DNA of 64,000 nucleotides from positions 310,001-374,000 of the forward strand of contig CBDBMQ010000033.1 in the NCBI GenBank assembly GCA_965207565.1, given 5' to 3'. Numbering within the stretch: the first letter of the stretch is position 1; each line of letters starts with the position of its first letter. Shown here piece by piece: positions 45,810 to 54,391 of the stretch. The notes under the pieces were generated by a model. It was not told the DNA's origin. It saw nothing but the letters and a program-made list of their open reading frames with translations, and did not search any database. The stretch comes from Bin80 sp965207565. Its GTDB lineage: Bacteria > Bacteroidota > Rhodothermia > Rhodothermales > Bin80. The position numbers and the translations under genes are program-made.

Positions 45810-47864
45810 CTATGATACTTGTTTGTCTTGCGGTTCCGGGATGAGTTTGTACATCTTGAAGGTACGTTTTGTGCTGGGAATCTCATAGACTTCCACGCGT
45901 TGGCTATTGGATACATGCCTATAGAGATTCGAGTGGGGTACCCCAAGCTCTGCTGCAAGTTCGACTCCACTGATGCAGCCTTGTTCACGCAATTGATTTC
46001 GTTTCCGTCGAAGCCCACCATCCATGTCGTATCGGTTACGAATCATGCAGATGCTGCAGCGGGTGAACCGATCTCCGCGGGAATCATAATGTCCGCGCCG
46101 GTTCAATTCTTTCGCGGCCATGTGATCTGAATAGCCTGCTTCCAGCAAGATCTCCAATTCCGCCAAGATTTTGGTGGAGGCATCCCGTCGGATCATCACT
46201 GCCCGGGGACGGGGTAATGCAACGGGATCCAGTCGGTGAATCCGTCCCGCGCGCAGACGCAGTCCCACCTCAACCTCATAACCGTTTCGTGTGAGGGTGA
46301 TATCCTCCACCAACAACCCGAGGAGGCGTTTTCGATCTTCGTTGGTGGTCTCGGTTGCATTCCACACTTTTCCAAAGTCACGGGACAGGTTCAAAATACG
46401 CTTGTCCAGCTCTGCATCCGGCATACTCTCCTGTGCATTCGCAACCGCTTCTCGCTCTCGAACCGCTTTCTCATGGCACGTCAGTTGGGCCTCCCATTCG
46501 GCCTCCAGCGTTGCCGCCACGAGGCGATTCGATGGATCCACTTCCATGAATCTGCGACGGGCCAGATCCACGTTGTGGCGCAGCGCCTGGATATGATTCA
46601 TCCGCTGCCGGTCGGCCGTCTCAAAGTCCGTGCGCAACTGCTCGCGTACCATGAGGGAAAGGGCCAGGTTCTCTTGATTGACCGCGGCAACGATAAAGTT
46701 GCCAACGGCCGTATCCAATTCGTCTCCACGCATACTCTGACAGGTATGGGTGCCGCGACGAACGGCATTTTCTTTGCACCGATAATACCAATTCGGCCCA
46801 TGAGGATACCTTTTATCCCGATTATACGAGACGCTCATTCGGTGTCCGCAGATGCCGCAAATGATCCGAGATTGCAACAATGCCACCCCTTTCCGCGGCG
46901 ATGGCACCCGTTCCGCACCCCGTAAGAAACTCGCCGCGTTTGCTCGGATGATGTCTTGGTTTTGCAGATATTCTTCCCAGGAAATATATCCCGGATGGGC
47001 ATCTGGAATGCAGACCATCCATTGATCCATGGGAACCCTTGAATATTTCATGGATCCGTTGGCATGTTGCTCGATCTTATTACGACCGTAGGCATAGCAT
47101 CCGCCATAACGGGGATTGTGAAGCATCCGCTGGATCTGGCTGTTCGTTGGGACGCTCCAACAGATTTCTGGATCCCCCAGCCTGGGGCGTGAGGGCAGAT
47201 GGATTCCCTGCTTACGGAACCATTTGGTGACCTGCATGATGGATTTTAGGCGCCGGAAGGTAGAAAATACGAGGTCCACCGCTTCGACAATTGATTGATC
47301 GGAGTCCAGAACCACCTCATCGGTAGAAGTGTAGACCAGCCCGATCGGTAAGTGCAGTTTTAATTCTCCACGCATCGCTTTGCTACGCTGGCCTCCCACC
47401 ATGCGCTCGCGAATGCCACGAAGTTCAAATTCGGATAGCTGCCCCTTGATTCCCAGCAGCATCCAGTCATTGAGGTCGCTGGCATCGTAGATGCCGTACT
47501 CGTCCAGAATCAGTGTGTTGGATATGGCCGCAATTCGGAGCAACTGATGCCATTCGGCATTATCCCGACACAGGCGAGAAACTTCCAGACTCAGAATAAT
47601 GCCCACCTCCCCAGCACCCACCCGCGCACGCAAATCCTGGAAGCCGGTTCGCAGTGCCGTACTGGCTCCCGACTTGCCCTGATCTTCATCAATGACATCA
47701 ATCCGCTCATCGGGCCACCCCAGTGCAAGTGCGCGGCGGCGCAGATCATATTGTCGGAATTGACTCTCTTTATTCGTTTCCACTTGGTGCAGTGAAGACT
47801 GTCGGATATACAAACAGGCCCGACGACTCAGATGGGTTGCCGTAATTTTAGGATTTGAAGACAT
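45810..47864 (-). CDS. Large serine recombinase
   Basis: A 684-residue recombinase. The N-terminal resolvase-type catalytic domain has ACLYIRQSSLHQV (catalytic Ser in RQSS, ~23), IDEDQGKSG, LSLEVSRLCRDN and GIKGQLSEFELRGIRERM. A Recombinase domain follows (~170-310, with IVEAVDLVFSTFRRLKSIMQ and NPRYGGCYAYGR), then a zinc ribbon (ICGICGHRM ... YRCKENAVRRGTHTC, ~345-385), a coiled-coil region (~420-500) and a C-terminal HTH-like segment near 650. It appears intact and could move the element by site-specific integration and excision. Its start overlaps the preceding small gene by 17 bases. Confidence 0.92.
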   Translation of the reverse strand: MSSNPKITATHLSRRACLYIRQSSLHQVETNKESQFRQYDLRRRALALGWPDERIDVIDEDQGKSGASTALRTGFQDLRARVGAGEVGIILSLEVSRLCRDNAEWHQLLRIAAISNTLILDEYGIYDASDLNDWMLLGIKGQLSEFELRGIRERMVGGQRSKAMRGELKLHLPIGLVYTSTDEVVLDSDQSIVEAVDLVFSTFRRLKSIMQVTKWFRKQGIHLPSRPRLGDPEICWSVPTNSQIQRMLHNPRYGGCYAYGRNKIEQHANGSMKYSRVPMDQWMVCIPDAHPGYISWEEYLQNQDIIRANAASFLRGAERVPSPRKGVALLQSRIICGICGHRMSVSYNRDKRYPHGPNWYYRCKENAVRRGTHTCQSMRGDELDTAVGNFIVAAVNQENLALSLMVREQLRTDFETADRQRMNHIQALRHNVDLARRRFMEVDPSNRLVAATLEAEWEAQLTCHEKAVREREAVANAQESMPDAELDKRILNLSRDFGKVWNATETTNEDRKRLLGLLVEDITLTRNGYEVEVGLRLRAGRIHRLDPVALPRPRAVMIRRDASTKILAELEILLEAGYSDHMAAKELNRRGHYDSRGDRFTRCSICMIRNRYDMDGGLRRKRNQLREQGCISGVELAAELGVPHSNLYRHVSNSQRVEVYEIPSTKRTFKMYKLIPEPQDKQVS

Positions 47865-48096
47865 GATTCGTCTGGATGGAGTGAATGAGGGTGCAACTCA
47901 TAAAAATCGCGTGCGTGAGTACGGAACTGGCCACGTCCACCGAGACAGGAGCTTGGGCAGACGTTGGGGTGGGCAATGGGGCCACGAGTTGCAGTGCATG
48001 GGCCAACCCGTGGTGCCCCAGTAGAGAGATTGCCTGGGTGTGCACCCCACCGAACCATTCGTGCCGCCATTGATCGTACAGATGATGGTCCTGCAT
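47848..48096 (-). CDS. Small recombinase-associated protein
   Basis: An 82-residue product if started at ATG 48096, thirteen bases after the HTH gene stop; its end overlaps the recombinase start. The sequence (LYDQWRHEWFGGVHTQ, LLGHHGLAHALQLVAPLPTP) recalls the small protein that sits between HTH and recombinase genes in similar elements. The function is unknown; the tight overlap suggests coupled translation. Confidence 0.5.
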   Translation of the reverse strand: MQDHHLYDQWRHEWFGGVHTQAISLLGHHGLAHALQLVAPLPTPTSAQAPVSVDVASSVLTHAIFMSCTLIHSIQTNHVFKS

Positions 48097-48109
48097 GCCG
48101 AAACGAACC

Positions 48110-48559
48110 TCAAGAGTTTTTTTTTGCCAGCGCCCGATGCAGGGCACTGAAGTGGATACTCACCTCGAACTGCTCGCTGACCAGCTTGGCAAGTGTGCGG
48201 ATGCTCGTATTGCCATGGTGCGCCAGATACTCTTTTGCAAAGTCCAACATTTCGGGCGTGATCTTTCGCGGACCACGCGGCCCGCGACGCCCTGGAATCA
48301 ATGCATGCAACCCGCCTTCCCGATACGTGCGTTTGAGCCGTACGCAGGTCGCAACGGACATTCCGTATCGGGCCGCCGTCTCTTTGAGTGTCGTCTCTTT
48401 GATGTGCGAACGCACCATCTCGTAACGGACCTGTAGCAGATCCTTCGGATCGAAGAAGGAACTGTGGCAAACAAGGGATCGGTGACCGACTCTGGATCGG
48501 GATTGAGCGTTCTGGTCTCGGACAGGCGTTGGATCTTGGTCTTGGACATTGGACCGCAT
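48110..48559 (-). CDS. Helix-turn-helix protein of recombinase element
   Basis: About 149 residues from ATG 48559 (the frame is open further upstream, to 48679). The core FFDPKDLLQVRYEMVRSHIK begins the conserved part. A Myb/HTH_29-like helix set (LKETAARYGMSVATCVRLKR) and GRRGPRGPRKITPEMLDFAK follow, then a winged segment ending FSALHRALAKKNS. It is probably a DNA-binding partner of the recombinase or a regulator of the element. Homologues occur beside DUF5372 and large serine recombinases. Confidence 0.75.
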   Translation of the reverse strand: MRSNVQDQDPTPVRDQNAQSRSRVGHRSLVCHSSFFDPKDLLQVRYEMVRSHIKETTLKETAARYGMSVATCVRLKRTYREGGLHALIPGRRGPRGPRKITPEMLDFAKEYLAHHGNTSIRTLAKLVSEQFEVSIHFSALHRALAKKNS

Positions 48560-48688
48560 AGAATGATTATAATTAAAGATACATACGGATAAGTAATATT
48601 GCAACACACTGCAAAAGATCGCCCCTGTATTCCCATATAACCATCTTTCCTGCTCGTTTGTTGCATAATAAATGATCATGATGTTGCG

Positions 48689-49036
48689 TTATTGTTGATC
48701 ATCTAAAAGCCCATCCACCAGTGACCTCATCGCCACCAAGTCGTCGGGACGGAAGAATGCTCGACCCGACGATACGCGCTCAAAGTCGTCCACGATACGT
48801 AGATCTGTCCAGGCCCTGGGAAGACAGCGAAGCGTGTCCTGATCTACAATACAGCGCACCAATGCGACATTCCCCGTGGTCAGACAGCGTTGACGACGCA
48901 ATTTTCGACCGTACCACGGGTGGAGGGGATGGGTCACTTCTACCCAGTCCTCAGAGCTACTTGAAGAAGCCTCCTGTGGGGGGTGGGCATCCCTTTGAGG
49001 CAGGGATGTGTTTGCCGGTTTCGCATTTGGAAACCT
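48689..49036 (-). CDS. DUF5372-family protein
   Basis: The recognisable part starts at VEVTHPLHPWYGRKLRRQRC and continues with GNVALVRCIVDQDTLRCLPR, AWTDLRIVDDFERVSSGRAF and FRPDDLVAMRSLVDGL, the DUF5372 pattern. No ATG lies inside the element before this block. GTG 48937 is the nearest in-frame start, and the frame is also open across the junction into antisense istA up to 49177. The 5' end is therefore uncertain and may have been trimmed or fused by insertion. First gene of the element's minus-strand set. Confidence 0.65.
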   Translation of the reverse strand, partial: RFPNAKPANTSLPQRDAHPPQEASSSSSEDWVEVTHPLHPWYGRKLRRQRCLTTGNVALVRCIVDQDTLRCLPRAWTDLRIVDDFERVSSGRAFFRPDDLVAMRSLVDGLLDDQQ

Positions 49037-49038
49037 GC

Positions 49039-49836
49039 GATAAAAGTATCGTTGAACTAGCCGTAAAGTTCGTAACCAACCGAATTTTGTCCAGTCTGGG
49101 TTCCCGTGATTTATTCGGTCTTGAGGATGTGAACCAAGCGATTGAACCCATGCTGGAGGAGTTGAATCGTCTGCCATTTCAGAAGAGGCCGGGTACTCGC
49201 CGCAGTCAGTTTGAAGAGTTGGAGTTGCCCGCTATGTCTGCTTTGCCCCCCGAGCGGTTTGCGTATCGTGAGTGGAAACAGCTGAAGGTTAGGGCGGATT
49301 ACCATGCTCCGGTGAACGGGAAGCTATACAGTGTTCCCTGCCGGTACGCCCACAAGCGCTTGGAGGCCTGCATCTTTGAGAAAAGCATCCAATTCTTCTA
49401 CCAGAACAAACTCATTGCCACACACCTGCGATTGGGAAAACACGAAACCCGCTCAACCAGGGAAGAGCACATGCCAGAAGGCCATCGTCGTTATCGGGAC
49501 CAGAAGGTGTTACTTGAAAAGGCCAGGGCAATGGGCCCAAAGGTGGGAAAACTGGCAGAGATTCTTCTGCTCAATCAAGAACTTCCCGAGCAGAATTACC
49601 GAACCCTTATGGGAATTATAGGACTGGGCAAGTGCTATCCCCTTCCTCGTGTGGATGCAGCCTGTGGTCTTGCTTTATCCTTGGGGGAAGAAGCACTTCG
49701 ATATTCCTGTATTGCTTCCATCTTGCAGTATAAACGAGATGTGGACTGGGATAAACCGCAATCCATCCCCCAAGTCGTTCACGAAAATATTCGTGGTGGG
49801 GACTATTACGCAAATAAACCAACCCGATTCCGATGA
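49039..49836 (+). pseudogene. istA: istA transposase, C-terminal part
   Basis: The continuation of istA after the insert. DKSIVELAVKFVTNRILSSL supplies the missing catalytic Glu, then GLEDVNQAIEPMLEELN, the Mu-transposase-like C-terminal domain (REWKQLKVRADYHAPVNGKL, YSVPCRYAHKRLEACI) and a Lys/Arg-rich end. The frame is also open leftward to 48721, but that part belongs to the insert. Its stop overlaps the istB start (ATGA). Confidence 0.85.
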
Positions 49837-50582
49837 ATCACCATCCAATCTTTACCCAACTTGACCACCTCCGCTTCCATGGGATGGCCCGTGCATTGCG
49901 CGATCAATTCGCTCAACCCGACACGGAGCGTCTGGCCTTTCTGGAACGGCTTGCCCTGCTACTGGATTGCGAAGCCAGTGATCGAGAAAACAAGGCGTTG
50001 AGTTCGCGATTACGCCGTGCCAAACTCCATCAAGTTGCCTGTATGGAAAACATTGATTACCGTACCACTCGCGGACTGGATCAACGCCTGATGTTACAAC
50101 TGGCCAACGGGGACTGGATTCGCCGACATCTAAATGTAATTGTGACCGGTCCTACTGGAACCGGCAAAAGCTATCTTGCCTGTGCACTGGCGCACAAGGC
50201 CTGTCTGGAAGGCTTCACGGCTCGGTACCATCGGTTACCGCGTTTGCTTGAAGAGTTGACGATTGTTCGCGCGGATGGACGCTACTTAAAGTTTTTGCGC
50301 GCACTGAGTCGACTGGATGTACTTGTCCTGGATGACTGGGGGCTCTGCAAGATCTCGCATGCCCAACAAGAAGATCTATTCCAAATACTGGATGACCGTA
50401 TCCAGAAACGCTCAACCATCGCAACAAGCCAACTTCCTGTTCAACATTGGCATGAAATGATGGCAAACCCGACCATTGCCGATGCCATTCTGGATCGTCT
50501 CGTCCAGCCTGCATACCGCATTGAACTCGAAGGTGAATCCATGAGAAAACAATCCCCAAAACCTGAAAATTCAAGCCCATGA
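49833..50582 (+). CDS. istB: IS21 helper ATPase IstB
   Basis: A 249-residue AAA+ ATPase of the DnaC/IstB type, with Walker A in VTGPTGTGKSYLACALAHKA (~107-126), Walker B in DVLVLDDWGLCKI (~162-174) and a sensor-like TIATSQLPVQHWHEMM. IstB aids IstA in target selection and strand transfer. The gene is intact and coupled to istA by an ATGA overlap. With istA split it cannot act in cis but could assist another IS21 copy. Confidence 0.93.
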   Translation: MNHHPIFTQLDHLRFHGMARALRDQFAQPDTERLAFLERLALLLDCEASDRENKALSSRLRRAKLHQVACMENIDYRTTRGLDQRLMLQLANGDWIRRHLNVIVTGPTGTGKSYLACALAHKACLEGFTARYHRLPRLLEELTIVRADGRYLKFLRALSRLDVLVLDDWGLCKISHAQQEDLFQILDDRIQKRSTIATSQLPVQHWHEMMANPTIADAILDRLVQPAYRIELEGESMRKQSPKPENSSP

Positions 50583-50658
50583 AACAAGTACGAAACTTAC
50601 TCATTGCAAAGCCTGAACAAAACGTAAATAGCGGAGAAACAATGAAAATGCTCTAGAC

Positions 50659-50753
50659 GGGCAACTTCAATCTGAATACCCGGGCAACTTCAATCTGAAT
50701 ACCCGGGCAACTTCAATCTGAATACCCGGGCAACTTGACCTGAATACATACCA
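50659..50753 (-). repeat. IS21 right-end transposase-site array (4 units)
   Basis: Four units at exact 23-base spacing (50659, 50682, 50705, 50728). The first three are identical GGGCAACTTCAATCTGAATA..., and the last diverges toward the tip. The 292 bases between here and the cytochrome gene show nothing definite. Confidence 0.8.
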
Positions 50754-51045
50754 GGTCCGCTTCTGCGCTTTGCCATTGTACTTAATCGTATGTGTGTACC
50801 CAATACGCGGCAATTATCCCAAAGTGTTGCAGTAAATTACGATAAGTTCAGCGAACTTTTTCAATGTTTTGGGTATGCAAATATATAATTTTCATATTTT
50901 ATCTGGCTGCGGACCAATATCTGTCCATATGATCGCTCTGAAGCTCAAATTACCGGTAGGCGAGAGTACTAGGATGTCAACTATACATCATGGTCGTAGT
51001 TAACAAATAACTTATTTGGAACCCTGAAACCAAAGACTGTACGCA

Positions 51046-51579
51046 ATGGCTCTCCGACTTGTCTCTGTCTATTGCATGTTTAGTGTACTTACAGTTACGC
51101 TTTCACTGATGGTGCCTCGTAGCACGATAGCCCAGTCTGCTTCAGCAGACGGAGAGGCGCTTTATCTAACGCGGTGTAGCTCCTGTCATCAGGCGGATGG
51201 TGGAGGGATCACCGGAGTATTTCCCCCACTGAATGAAGTGGATTGGGTGACCGGCGATAAGGGTCGACTCATACGAATTGTCCTGAATGGTGTCATGGGG
51301 GAAATGGAGATTGGGAATACGGTCTACAGTGGAGCAATGCCGCCATGGAAAACATTTTTGAGCGACCAGGAAATGGCTGCGCTACTCACCTACATTCGGA
51401 CTGCCTGGGACAATGAGGCCTCTGCAGTCACGGACAATGAGGTCATGCTCATACGAAAGGCTACGAGCGAGAGAACCCAGGCATGGACTGCCGAAGAATT
51501 GGCCGATGCAGCCAACCAAGGCATCCCTGGCTCCTTCGGCTTTTTCCTCTCTCCAAGTGACACAACTGGATCAAACTAA
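51046..51579 (+). CDS. Secreted c-type cytochrome
   Basis: A 177-residue protein with signal peptide (MALRLVSVYCMF... ending STIAQS) and one class I cytochrome c domain. The haem site is RCSSCHQADGGG (~46-57), followed by GVFPPLNEVDW and the probable axial Met in YSGAMPPWKTFLSDQEMAAL (~100). The ~45-residue tail after the domain is unassigned. It precedes an SMP-30 lactonase gene by 16 bases, so the two are probably co-transcribed; it may take electrons from a periplasmic dehydrogenase. Confidence 0.9.
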   Translation: MALRLVSVYCMFSVLTVTLSLMVPRSTIAQSASADGEALYLTRCSSCHQADGGGITGVFPPLNEVDWVTGDKGRLIRIVLNGVMGEMEIGNTVYSGAMPPWKTFLSDQEMAALLTYIRTAWDNEASAVTDNEVMLIRKATSERTQAWTAEELADAANQGIPGSFGFFLSPSDTTGSN

Positions 51580-51595
51580 TCAAACCCCTATTCCA

Positions 51596-52591
51596 ATGCG
51601 CTACCTATCTTGGACACTACTACTTCTGACGATATGCCTCGTCTCAAATGCCTCAAGCCAGGAACTGATCGGATCTGTTGAAATGCTGGATGAAGCATTG
51701 ACCGATTTAATATCCCCGGATGCGCAGTTAGAGGTTCTGGCCGAGGGGTTTGCTTGGTCGGAGGGGCCGGTTTGGGTCAGCGATGGGGAATTCTTGCTGT
51801 TTTCTGATGTTTGGACGAATCAAATTTATCAGTGGAAAGAAAACGATGAGGCACGAATTTTTTTAGAGCCTTCAGGCTATACTGGACCACCCATGGAGGG
51901 GCGTGTCGGCGGATCAAACGGTCTCACACTAGACTCTGAAGGCCGCCTAGTGATGGTTCATCACAGTGACCGCCGTATTGCAAGACTGAGTGGATCTTTG
52001 ATAGATCCTCAGCCTGCATATGATACGATTACTGACCAGTACGAAGGCAAGAAATATAACAGCCCGAATGATTTAGTCTATCACTCCAGTGGAACATTGT
52101 ATTTCACGGATCCGCCTTATGGACAAGACCAGGAACTTGATTTTCAAGGCGTGTACAGTGTCACTCCAGACGGCACTCTTACATTGCTGGAATCAGGGAT
52201 GAGTCGGCCAAATGGACTAGCTTTCTCGCCAGATGAGAGCATCCTTTATGTCGCAAATTCGGACCCGGAGCACCCTGTCCTGATGGCTTACGATGTTTTA
52301 CCCGATGGTGGATTAGACAGCGGGCGTGTATTTTTCGACAGTACCCATCTCATCGAAGAAGGGTTGCAAGGATTACATGATGGCTTAAAGGTGGACTTGA
52401 GCGGCAATATATTTACAACCGGCCCTGGAGGGGTATTGGTGATTAGCCCTGAAGGGGTCCATCTAGGTACAATCAACACAATGCAGCGAACGGCTAATTG
52501 TGCTTTTGGGAACGATGGGAGCATTCTGTACATTACCGCAGGAAGTTCTCTTTTGCGAATTCCATTGCGAACGAAAGGAAATATTCTATAA
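51596..52591 (+). CDS. Secreted SMP-30/gluconolactonase-family protein 1
   Basis: A 331-residue exported six-bladed propeller, started at ATG 51596 where a signal peptide begins (MRYLSWTLLLLTICLVSNAS). Metal-site motifs of the SMP-30 family are present: FAWSEGPVWVSDGEFLLFSD (Glu ligand), GSNGLTLDSEGRLVM, KKYNSPNDLVYHSSGTLYFT (Asn ligand) and MSRPNGLAFSPDESILYVAN. The likely activity is lactone hydrolysis in the periplasm. The frame is open to 51413, but that part overlaps the cytochrome gene. It is a close paralogue of the protein at 54392-55444. Confidence 0.9.
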   Translation: MRYLSWTLLLLTICLVSNASSQELIGSVEMLDEALTDLISPDAQLEVLAEGFAWSEGPVWVSDGEFLLFSDVWTNQIYQWKENDEARIFLEPSGYTGPPMEGRVGGSNGLTLDSEGRLVMVHHSDRRIARLSGSLIDPQPAYDTITDQYEGKKYNSPNDLVYHSSGTLYFTDPPYGQDQELDFQGVYSVTPDGTLTLLESGMSRPNGLAFSPDESILYVANSDPEHPVLMAYDVLPDGGLDSGRVFFDSTHLIEEGLQGLHDGLKVDLSGNIFTTGPGGVLVISPEGVHLGTINTMQRTANCAFGNDGSILYITAGSSLLRIPLRTKGNIL

Positions 52592-52750
52592 TCCGTCCGA
52601 CAGGATCTGATACTTGGAGATACGGACACCCCAGTTTATGGTGTGGAATAAGGTTTTGCCCTGCCCACTTAAGAAAATGTCATTGTCTATGCCTCGGAAA
52701 TATCTCTCTCATTGAATAAACCCTACCAGTCCCACACCATTTTTCATGAC

Positions 52751-52861
52751 TGCACGCAGCCTTATCGTACTGGCAAGGGCGTGGAGCAAGACCAAGAGGA
52801 TGCGGCCGAACAGGGAAACGGCGGCGCGCAGAACATGCTGGGCAACAAAAACCCCTCATAG
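52751..52861 (+). pseudogene. Remnant of a Sel1-repeat gene
   Basis: A short in-frame remnant reads TGKGVEQDQEDAAEQG then GAQNMLGNKNPS and a stop. This is the last repeat and C-terminus of the intact Sel1 gene just downstream (which ends QNMLGNKNPT), and the 3' flanks are also similar (ATTCTAGCCCATTCGGTTTCC versus ATTTCAGCCCATCGGATTTCC). It is evidence that a neighbouring Sel1 gene was largely deleted. The remaining 330-base gap shows nothing else. Confidence 0.6.
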
Positions 52862-52920
52862 ATTCTAGCCCATTCGGTTTCCGGGCGGGCGCAAACCAAC
52901 CCCATAAACCCATACAGAAA

Positions 52921-53979
52921 ATGAAGCCAAGAAGGATCATTATGCTCGCCGAGCACGGAAATGCTGAGGCGCAATACGCACTGGGCCTATCCTACTACAT
53001 CGGCGAGGGCGTACCGCAGAGTGACAGGCAGGCCGTGAAGTGGTACCGGAAAGCGGCCGAACAGGGATATGCCGACGCGCAATTCAGCCTCGCCATAGCC
53101 TACGACACCGGTTGGGGAAGCGTGGAGCAAGACCACGGAAAGGCCGTCGAGTGGTATCGGAAAGCAGCCGAACAGGGGCACGCCAAGGCGCAATACAACC
53201 TCGGCATAGCCTACAACATCGGCCAGGGCGTGGAGCAAGACCACGGAAAGGCCGTCGAGTGGTATCGGAAAGCAGCCGAGCAAGGAAATGTCAGGGCGCA
53301 ATACGCACTCGGCCTAGCCTACGACACCGGCGAGGGCGTACCACAGAATTACAGGCAGGCAGTGAAGTGGTATCGGAAAGCGGCCGTGCAAGGATACGCC
53401 AGGGCGCAATACGCACTCGGCATAGCCTACGACGCCGGCGAGGGCGTGGAGCAAGACCACGGGCAGGCAGTGAAGTGGTGGAGGAAAGCGGCCGAACAGG
53501 GATACGCCGCCGCGCAATACAACCTCGGCAACGCCTACGATAACGGCGAGGGCGTACCGCAGAATTGCAGGCAGGCCGTCCATTGGTGGAGGGACGCGGC
53601 GGAGCAGGGGCACGCCAAGGCGCAATTCAATCTCGCCAATGCCTACGACGCCGGTGAGGGTGTGGAGCAAGACCGCGGAAAGGCCGTCGAGTGGTGGATG
53701 AAAGCGACGGAGCAGGGACTCGCCGAGGCGCAATTCAACCTCGGCAACGCCTACGATAACGGCAGGGGCGTGGAGCAAGACTACGGGAAGGCCGTCGAGT
53801 GGTGGACGAAAGCGGCGGAGCAGGGACTGGCCGACGCGCAATTCAACCTCGCCATAGCCTACGACACCGGCGAGGGCGTGGAGCAAGATCGCGAAAAGGC
53901 CGTCGAGTGGTGGACGAAAGCGACGGAGCAGGAACTCGCCAAGATGCAGAACATGCTGGGCAACAAAAACCCCACATAG
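52921..53979 (+). CDS. Sel1-repeat protein
   Basis: A 352-residue protein made almost wholly of nine 36-residue Sel1-like repeats plus a tenth partial one (pattern AEQG.A.AQYNLG.AYD.GEGV.QD..KAV.WYRKA). The DNA repeats have a 108-base period and are GC-rich compared with the flanks. The protein has no signal peptide or other domain and starts abruptly with MKPRRIIMLAEHGNAEAQYA, so an N-terminus may have been lost. Sel1 proteins act as protein-interaction scaffolds; the partner is unknown. It lies between two paralogous lactonase genes. Confidence 0.88.
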   Translation: MKPRRIIMLAEHGNAEAQYALGLSYYIGEGVPQSDRQAVKWYRKAAEQGYADAQFSLAIAYDTGWGSVEQDHGKAVEWYRKAAEQGHAKAQYNLGIAYNIGQGVEQDHGKAVEWYRKAAEQGNVRAQYALGLAYDTGEGVPQNYRQAVKWYRKAAVQGYARAQYALGIAYDAGEGVEQDHGQAVKWWRKAAEQGYAAAQYNLGNAYDNGEGVPQNCRQAVHWWRDAAEQGHAKAQFNLANAYDAGEGVEQDRGKAVEWWMKATEQGLAEAQFNLGNAYDNGRGVEQDYGKAVEWWTKAAEQGLADAQFNLAIAYDTGEGVEQDREKAVEWWTKATEQELAKMQNMLGNKNPT

Positions 53980-54025
53980 ATTTCAGCCCATCGGATTTCC
54001 CGACCAACACCAAACGCCCAAGGGG

Positions 54026-54280
54026 CAAGTAAGAGATGAGCACGAAAGATCACGCAGAAACCAGGGCCCGGCCCAACGGATCGTCACCATTTGCCGCGGC
54101 TACAGGGCGACCCGGGCAGACTGGGGCGACCTCCTGTGGGAGAGCACCGCCGTGGTCGCGGACCAGCTCCAGGACGGACCGGTGGACTCCGAAACCGTGC
54201 GGGAGATCGTGAGCAACAGCCTATCACAGGACATTTACCGGCAGGGGCCGGAAATCTTTGAGTCCCCCGGGGAGCAATAA
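54026..54280 (+). pseudogene. GC-rich gene fragment downstream of Sel1
   Basis: One frame is open from the Sel1 end to TAA 54278-54280 but has no start codon. It reads RIVTICRGYRATRADWGDLL, then WESTAVVADQLQDGPVDSET, then VREIVSNSLSQDIYRQGPEI. Composition and acidic/hydrophobic alternation look coding; no family is recognised. Probably the C-terminal remnant of a gene that came with the Sel1 patch. The last ~110 bases of this gap, before 54392, hold nothing recognised. Confidence 0.3.
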
Positions 54281-54391
54281 TAGGTTTGAGGACGATGACG
54301 TATTTTAGACAGCGATAGCTCACAAGAAATATGTGCATATCGACACGAGTGTTCAATGATTTCCAAATAAAACAGGCTTGAGGTACTCCGA

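Larger units (their letters stand above)
45773..49038 (-). mobile_element. Serine-recombinase element (recombinase, small protein, HTH, DUF5372) inserted in istA
   Basis: A foreign segment of ~3.27 kb whose removal rejoins istA as ...RPYRPQDKSIVELAVKF.... The five bases GATAA occur at both junctions (45768-45772 and 49039-49043), once in the reconstructed gene. All four genes lie on the minus strand in the order DUF5372, HTH, small protein, recombinase, with short gaps or overlaps. I know this gene set as a recurring group in bacterial genomes; its mechanism is not established as far as I know. Confidence 0.75.
44817..50753 (+). mobile_element. IS21-family element carrying a nested insertion
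   Basis: The element is bounded by inverted ends TGGTATATATTCAG (44817) and TGAATACATACCA (to 50753) and, inside each end, arrays of ~23-base repeats with core TTGCCC/GGGCAA. It encodes istA (split) and istB (intact). No perfect target duplication is seen; flanks GGTGC and GGTCC are similar. It is inserted downstream of amt. The second element within istA is listed separately. Confidence 0.85.

Noticed and set aside
50659..50753. 23-base direct repeats considered as a short CRISPR array
   Set aside because: Repeats are contiguous with no spacers and have inverted counterparts at the other end of the IS21 element.
53040..53543. 167-codon overlapping frame inside the Sel1 gene
   Set aside because: It arises from the 108-base DNA repeat read in another frame; Arg/Gly/His-rich composition is typical of a shadow frame.
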